In this document: piece after piece, positions 5,646 through 8,339 of the stretch
How positions within the stretch are numbered: position 1 is the stretch's first letter
Layout of the letters: every line of letters begins with the position of its first letter
From: Smithella sp. UBA2180
GTDB lineage: Bacteria; Desulfobacterota; Syntrophia; Syntrophales; Smithellaceae
NCBI GenBank assembly: GCA_002327415.1
Contig: DCVU01000132.1
Location: 1-8,339, forward strand
Direction: 5' to 3'
DNA length: 8,339 nucleotides
Notes under the pieces: generated by a model
The model's database searches: none
What the model was told of the DNA's origin: nothing
Seen by the model: only the letters and a program-made list of their open reading frames with translations
Position numbers and translations under genes: made by a program

Positions 5646-6131
5646 ATGGCCAAAAAAAAAGTATCTTCAACGAATCCTCCGGAAAAAATAAATAAAAGGC
5701 CCGATTGGGATACTTATTTTATGGACATTGTTGAACTGGTATCCAAACGCAGTACCTGCCTCAGACGGGCTGTGGGATCCGGATTGGTGCGTGATCGCCG
5801 GATTCTGGCCACCGGCTATAACGGCGCTCCCTCCAAGCTACAGCATTGCCTTGATATCGGCTGTCTGCGCGAGCAACTCCAGGTTCCTTCAGGTGAACGT
5901 CATGAATTGTGCCGCGGACTGCACGCGGAACAAAATGTGATTATTCAGGCTGCCATGCATGGAGTTATTACCAAAGGATCGACGCTTTATTGTACCAATC
6001 ATCCCTGTGTTATTTGCGCTAAAATGATTATCAATGCCGGAATTGTTCACATCGTTATCCGCGACGGATATCATGATAAACTGGCCGCCCAGATGCTCAA
6101 GGAAGCGGGAGTCAGCGTAAAACAACTTTAA
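5646..6131 (+). CDS. Deoxycytidylate (dCMP) deaminase family protein, ComEB-like
   Basis: Zinc-dependent deaminase expected to convert dCMP to dUMP, the substrate of thymidylate synthase. The 161-residue protein has the cytidine-deaminase-fold signature H93-A-E95 (GLHAEQNVI), where Glu95 is the proton shuttle, and P120-C-V-I-C124, so the zinc ligands are H93, C121 and C124. Upstream, RRILATGYNGAPS (51-63) and C68/C73 are typical of dCMP deaminases of the ComE operon protein 2 type. About 20 residues of Lys-rich tail precede the conserved RPDWDTYFMDIV. The ribosome binding site is weak, so the start could be debated, but no better one is visible. Its place between glyA and nrdR fits deoxynucleotide supply. 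Specificity for dCMP rather than another cytosine compound is inferred from the family. Confidence 0.92.
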   Translation: MAKKKVSSTNPPEKINKRPDWDTYFMDIVELVSKRSTCLRRAVGSGLVRDRRILATGYNGAPSKLQHCLDIGCLREQLQVPSGERHELCRGLHAEQNVIIQAAMHGVITKGSTLYCTNHPCVICAKMIINAGIVHIVIRDGYHDKLAAQMLKEAGVSVKQL

Positions 6132-6151
6132 GAAATTAAGGCGATAGAACT

Positions 6152-6613
6152 ATGAAATGCCCGTTTTGCGGTCATTCGGAAAATAAAGTTATTGACTCGC
6201 GAATAAGCAAGGACGGGAAGGCCGTCCGCCGCCGCCGGGAATGTCTGGGTTGTGCGAAACGCTTTACCACGTATGAGTATGTCGAAGATGTTCTGCCGAT
6301 GGTCGTAAAAAAAGACGGCCGCCGTGAACAATTCGACCGGCAGAAAATATTGAACGGCATAAAAAAAGCCTGCGAGAAGCGTCCGATCAGCATGGAGTCT
6401 ATAGACAAGATTGTTGAAAATGTGGAGCAGGCCTGTCAGGAAATGCAATTAGAAGAAATTTCTTCCACCATTATCGGAGAAAAGATAATGAATGAGCTGA
6501 AGAATTTCGACGGTGTTGCCTATGTCCGGTTTGCCTCGGTCTACCGTCAGTTTCGCGATGTCGGCGAATTTATGTCCGAACTGAAAGATTTACTAAGCAA
6601 GGGTAAAAAATAA
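6152..6613 (+). CDS. nrdR: Transcriptional repressor NrdR
   Basis: Nucleotide-sensing repressor of ribonucleotide reductase genes. The 153-residue protein begins with the zinc ribbon MKCPFCGHSENKVIDSR; ligands are C3, C6, C31 and C34. An ATP-cone domain follows from about residue 49 (PMVVKKDGRREQFDRQKI) to 139, and the characteristic VAYVRFASVYRQFRDV lies near 122-137. Length is standard. AAGGCG (6138-6143) serves as ribosome binding site for the ATG at 6152, 20 bases after the deaminase gene. The usual downstream neighbour ribD is absent; ribE begins only 3 bases after the nrdR stop. No ribonucleotide reductase gene and no credible NrdR box pair occur in the window, so its targets are elsewhere. 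Confidence 0.97.
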   Translation: MKCPFCGHSENKVIDSRISKDGKAVRRRRECLGCAKRFTTYEYVEDVLPMVVKKDGRREQFDRQKILNGIKKACEKRPISMESIDKIVENVEQACQEMQLEEISSTIIGEKIMNELKNFDGVAYVRFASVYRQFRDVGEFMSELKDLLSKGKK

Positions 6614-6616
6614 ATT

Positions 6617-7261
6617 ATGTTTACCGGAATTATAGAAGGGTCGGGCAAGGTAAAACGCCTGACAATGAAAGGAGCTGATGCCATTCTGGAAATTGAATCC
6701 GGCATCAGTCTCACGGATGTTTCCCTTGGCGATAGTATTGCCGTGAACGGCGCCTGTCTCACCGTTACATCCAAAAATCAGCAAAATTTTCAGGCGGATG
6801 TATCCGCCGAAACACTGGCCCGAACAACTCTTAAATTGCTGCAGGCGGGGTATAAAGTTAATCTGGAAAAATCATTGCGGGTCGGCGGCTTTGTCGGCGG
6901 CCATTTTGTTTTGGGTCATGTTGATGCCACCGGCAGGATTCTGTCGCAGATGCAGAAATCCGGTTCTTTAATTCTGGCTGTGGAAATGAATGATAATCTT
7001 TCGCGCTATATTGTGGAAAAAGGTTCGGTGGCCATTGACGGCATCAGTCTGACCGTGAACAAACTTGAAAAAAGCCGGTTTTATGTTAATATAATTCCCC
7101 ACACGGCGGCAAACACCACGTTAGTGATGAAAAAAGAAGCCGATTTGGTGAATATTGAAACGGATATTTTAGGCAAGTATGTGGAAAAGTTATTGCAATC
7201 TAACAAGGGAATAGATAAGGACTTCCTGGTTCAACACGGTTTTTGGGATAGCAAAGGATAA
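6617..7261 (+). CDS. ribE: Riboflavin synthase, alpha chain
   Basis: Catalyses the last step of riboflavin formation, dismutation of two 6,7-dimethyl-8-ribityllumazine molecules. The 214-residue sequence shows the two homologous lumazine-binding barrels. The first starts MFTGIIEGSG and has GDSIAVNGACLTV (38-50, with C47). The second has KGSVAIDGISLTVN (135-148) and IPHTAANTTL (160-169). The linking segment GGHFVLGHVDATG (94-106) is typical. Length is normal. It begins 3 bases after nrdR, with AAGGG inside the end of nrdR as a distant ribosome binding site, so the two are likely translationally coupled. There is no space for an FMN riboswitch ahead of it. The symbol is ribE in E. coli older usage ribC, and some genomes call it ribB; the function is not in doubt. 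Confidence 0.97.
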   Translation: MFTGIIEGSGKVKRLTMKGADAILEIESGISLTDVSLGDSIAVNGACLTVTSKNQQNFQADVSAETLARTTLKLLQAGYKVNLEKSLRVGGFVGGHFVLGHVDATGRILSQMQKSGSLILAVEMNDNLSRYIVEKGSVAIDGISLTVNKLEKSRFYVNIIPHTAANTTLVMKKEADLVNIETDILGKYVEKLLQSNKGIDKDFLVQHGFWDSKG

Positions 7262-7265
7262 TAAG

Positions 7266-8339
7266 ATGGTAATCAGCACTATTAAGGAAGCAATAGAGGA
7301 TATCAAAAACGGGAAAATGGTAATTCTCGTTGATGATGAAGACCGCGAAAATGAAGGCGATCTTTTTATGGCGGCACAATTTGCCACGGCAAAAACAATC
7401 AATTTCATGGCCCGCTACGGACGCGGTTTGATATGTTTGACACTAAATGAAGAAACAGCGGATAAGCTTAATTTGAAGCAGATGGTTCAGGATAATCAGG
7501 CTCGTTTCGGGACAGCATTTACCATTTCCATTGAAGCGCGGCACGGTGTTTCCACCGGCATTTCCGCCGCAGACAGGGCGACAACAATTCAGGCTGCTGT
7601 CAATCCGTTAGCAAAAGCTGACGATTTAGTCAGTCCCGGACATGTTTTCCCAATTCGCGCCAAGACGGGCGGAGTTCTGGTGCGCACAGGACAGACGGAA
7701 GGGTCGGTGGATTTATGCCGCCTGGCGGGTTTGACACCTGCCGGCGTGATTTGCGAGATAATGAAAGATGACGGCACGATGGCGAGGCTACCGGATCTGG
7801 AAGTTTTTGCCCGGGAACATAAATTAAAAATTGTCACCATCGCCGATCTCATTGATTACCGGATGCAGAACGAATCGCTCATCAAGCGAATGGCGGAAGC
7901 GACGATTCCGACCAGTTTCGGCGGCGATTTTAAGATAATCGTTTACGAAAACGAGGTTGACGATTGGCAGCATATTGCCCTGGTGAAAGGCGATATTAAA
8001 GCAGAAGATGAAGTGCTGGTGCGCGTCCATTCGGAATGCCTCACTGGTGATCTTTTTGGCTCTAAAAGATGCGACTGTGCCGATCAGCTTCATCGCGCGA
8101 TGAGCATGGTGGAAAAAGAAGGTAAAGGCGTCATCGTTTACATGCGTCAGGAAGGCCGCGGCATAGGGCTCGTCAATAAAATTAAAGCTTATGCTTTGCA
8201 GGAAGAAGGTAAGGATACGGTTGAGGCAAATATAGAGCTTGGATTTAAACCGGATTTAAGAGATTATGGAATCGGAGCACAAATTCTTGTTGATTTGGGA
8301 GTACGCAAGATGCGTTTATTGACAAATAATCCTAAAAAA
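7266..8339 (+). CDS. ribBA: Bifunctional 3,4-dihydroxy-2-butanone 4-phosphate synthase / GTP cyclohydrolase II (3' end outside the window)
   Basis: Two-domain enzyme making both precursors of riboflavin: dihydroxybutanone phosphate from ribulose 5-phosphate, and the first pyrimidine intermediate from GTP. Residues 1-200 are the RibB domain, with DDEDRENEGDLFMAA (23-37), HGVSTGISAADRATTI (93-108), SPGHVFPI (123-130) and RTGQTEGSVDLCRLAGL (140-156). From about 220 comes the RibA domain, with zinc cysteines C258, C269 and C271 in SECLTGDLFGSKRCDC, MRQEGRGIGL (293-302) and RDYGIGAQIL (332-341). The frame stays open for 358 codons to the last base; the family is about 400 residues, so some 40 are missing. 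AAAGGA (7253-7258) supports the ATG 4 bases after ribE. Both catalytic sets look intact, so the fusion appears bifunctional. Confidence 0.97.
   Translation, partial: MVISTIKEAIEDIKNGKMVILVDDEDRENEGDLFMAAQFATAKTINFMARYGRGLICLTLNEETADKLNLKQMVQDNQARFGTAFTISIEARHGVSTGISAADRATTIQAAVNPLAKADDLVSPGHVFPIRAKTGGVLVRTGQTEGSVDLCRLAGLTPAGVICEIMKDDGTMARLPDLEVFAREHKLKIVTIADLIDYRMQNESLIKRMAEATIPTSFGGDFKIIVYENEVDDWQHIALVKGDIKAEDEVLVRVHSECLTGDLFGSKRCDCADQLHRAMSMVEKEGKGVIVYMRQEGRGIGLVNKIKAYALQEEGKDTVEANIELGFKPDLRDYGIGAQILVDLGVRKMRLLTNNPKK

Noticed and set aside
6128..6448. Minus-strand frame of 106 codons across nrdR
   Set aside because: It is antisense to nrdR, whose zinc ribbon and ATP cone are unmistakable. 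The frame is a by-product of nrdR codon use, as are the other opposite-strand frames over fabF, glyA, ribE and ribBA.

Overview
The window is a stretch of bacterial housekeeping chromosome with moderate-to-low GC and AT-rich intergenic DNA. The gene order yceD-rpmF-(fatty acid genes)-acpP-fabF-glyA-dCMP deaminase-nrdR-ribE-ribBA resembles what I recall from Deltaproteobacteria/Desulfobacterota (Syntrophus- or Geobacter-like). That lineage assignment is inference from gene order and was not tested by a search.

Layout: bases 1-1248 (minus strand) hold the N-terminal 416 codons of glutamyl-tRNA synthetase (gltX), whose 3' end lies outside the window. A 314-base AT-rich divergent intergenic region follows. 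It carries a near-consensus gltX promoter, a weaker candidate promoter for the rightward genes, and two perfect 14-bp palindromes. All remaining genes are on the plus strand: yceD (1563-2105) and rpmF (2125-2310), then a 345-base gap without a convincing gene. That gap holds a candidate promoter and a potentially structured leader in front of acpP (2656-2892) and fabF (2916-4163). A 204-base spacer full of repeats and hairpins precedes glyA (4368-5621), a dCMP deaminase-like gene (5646-6131), nrdR (6152-6613), ribE (6617-7261) and ribBA (7266 to the window edge).

How the genes fit together: yceD and rpmF serve 23S rRNA/50S ribosome assembly and are commonly linked to fatty acid synthesis genes. 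acpP and fabF supply the acyl carrier and the condensing enzyme of type II fatty acid synthesis. glyA makes glycine and 5,10-methylene-THF, and dCMP deaminase makes dUMP; together these are the two substrates of thymidylate synthase. NrdR controls ribonucleotide reductase genes. ribE and ribBA are riboflavin biosynthesis genes. Spacings of 3, 4, 20 and 24 bases from glyA to ribBA suggest one transcript.

The points worth a second look are regulatory or about missing genes. plsX-fabH-fabD-fabG are absent between rpmF and acpP, and ribD is absent between nrdR and ribE. The acpP leader contains mutually exclusive pairings, one of which could cover the Shine-Dalgarno sequence. The fabF-glyA spacer contains a 49-base imperfect tandem repeat, a perfect 11-bp hairpin and a nested inverted repeat. 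Two palindromes in the gltX/yceD region look like operators. I see no mobile element, CRISPR array, tRNA, rRNA or new enzyme system.
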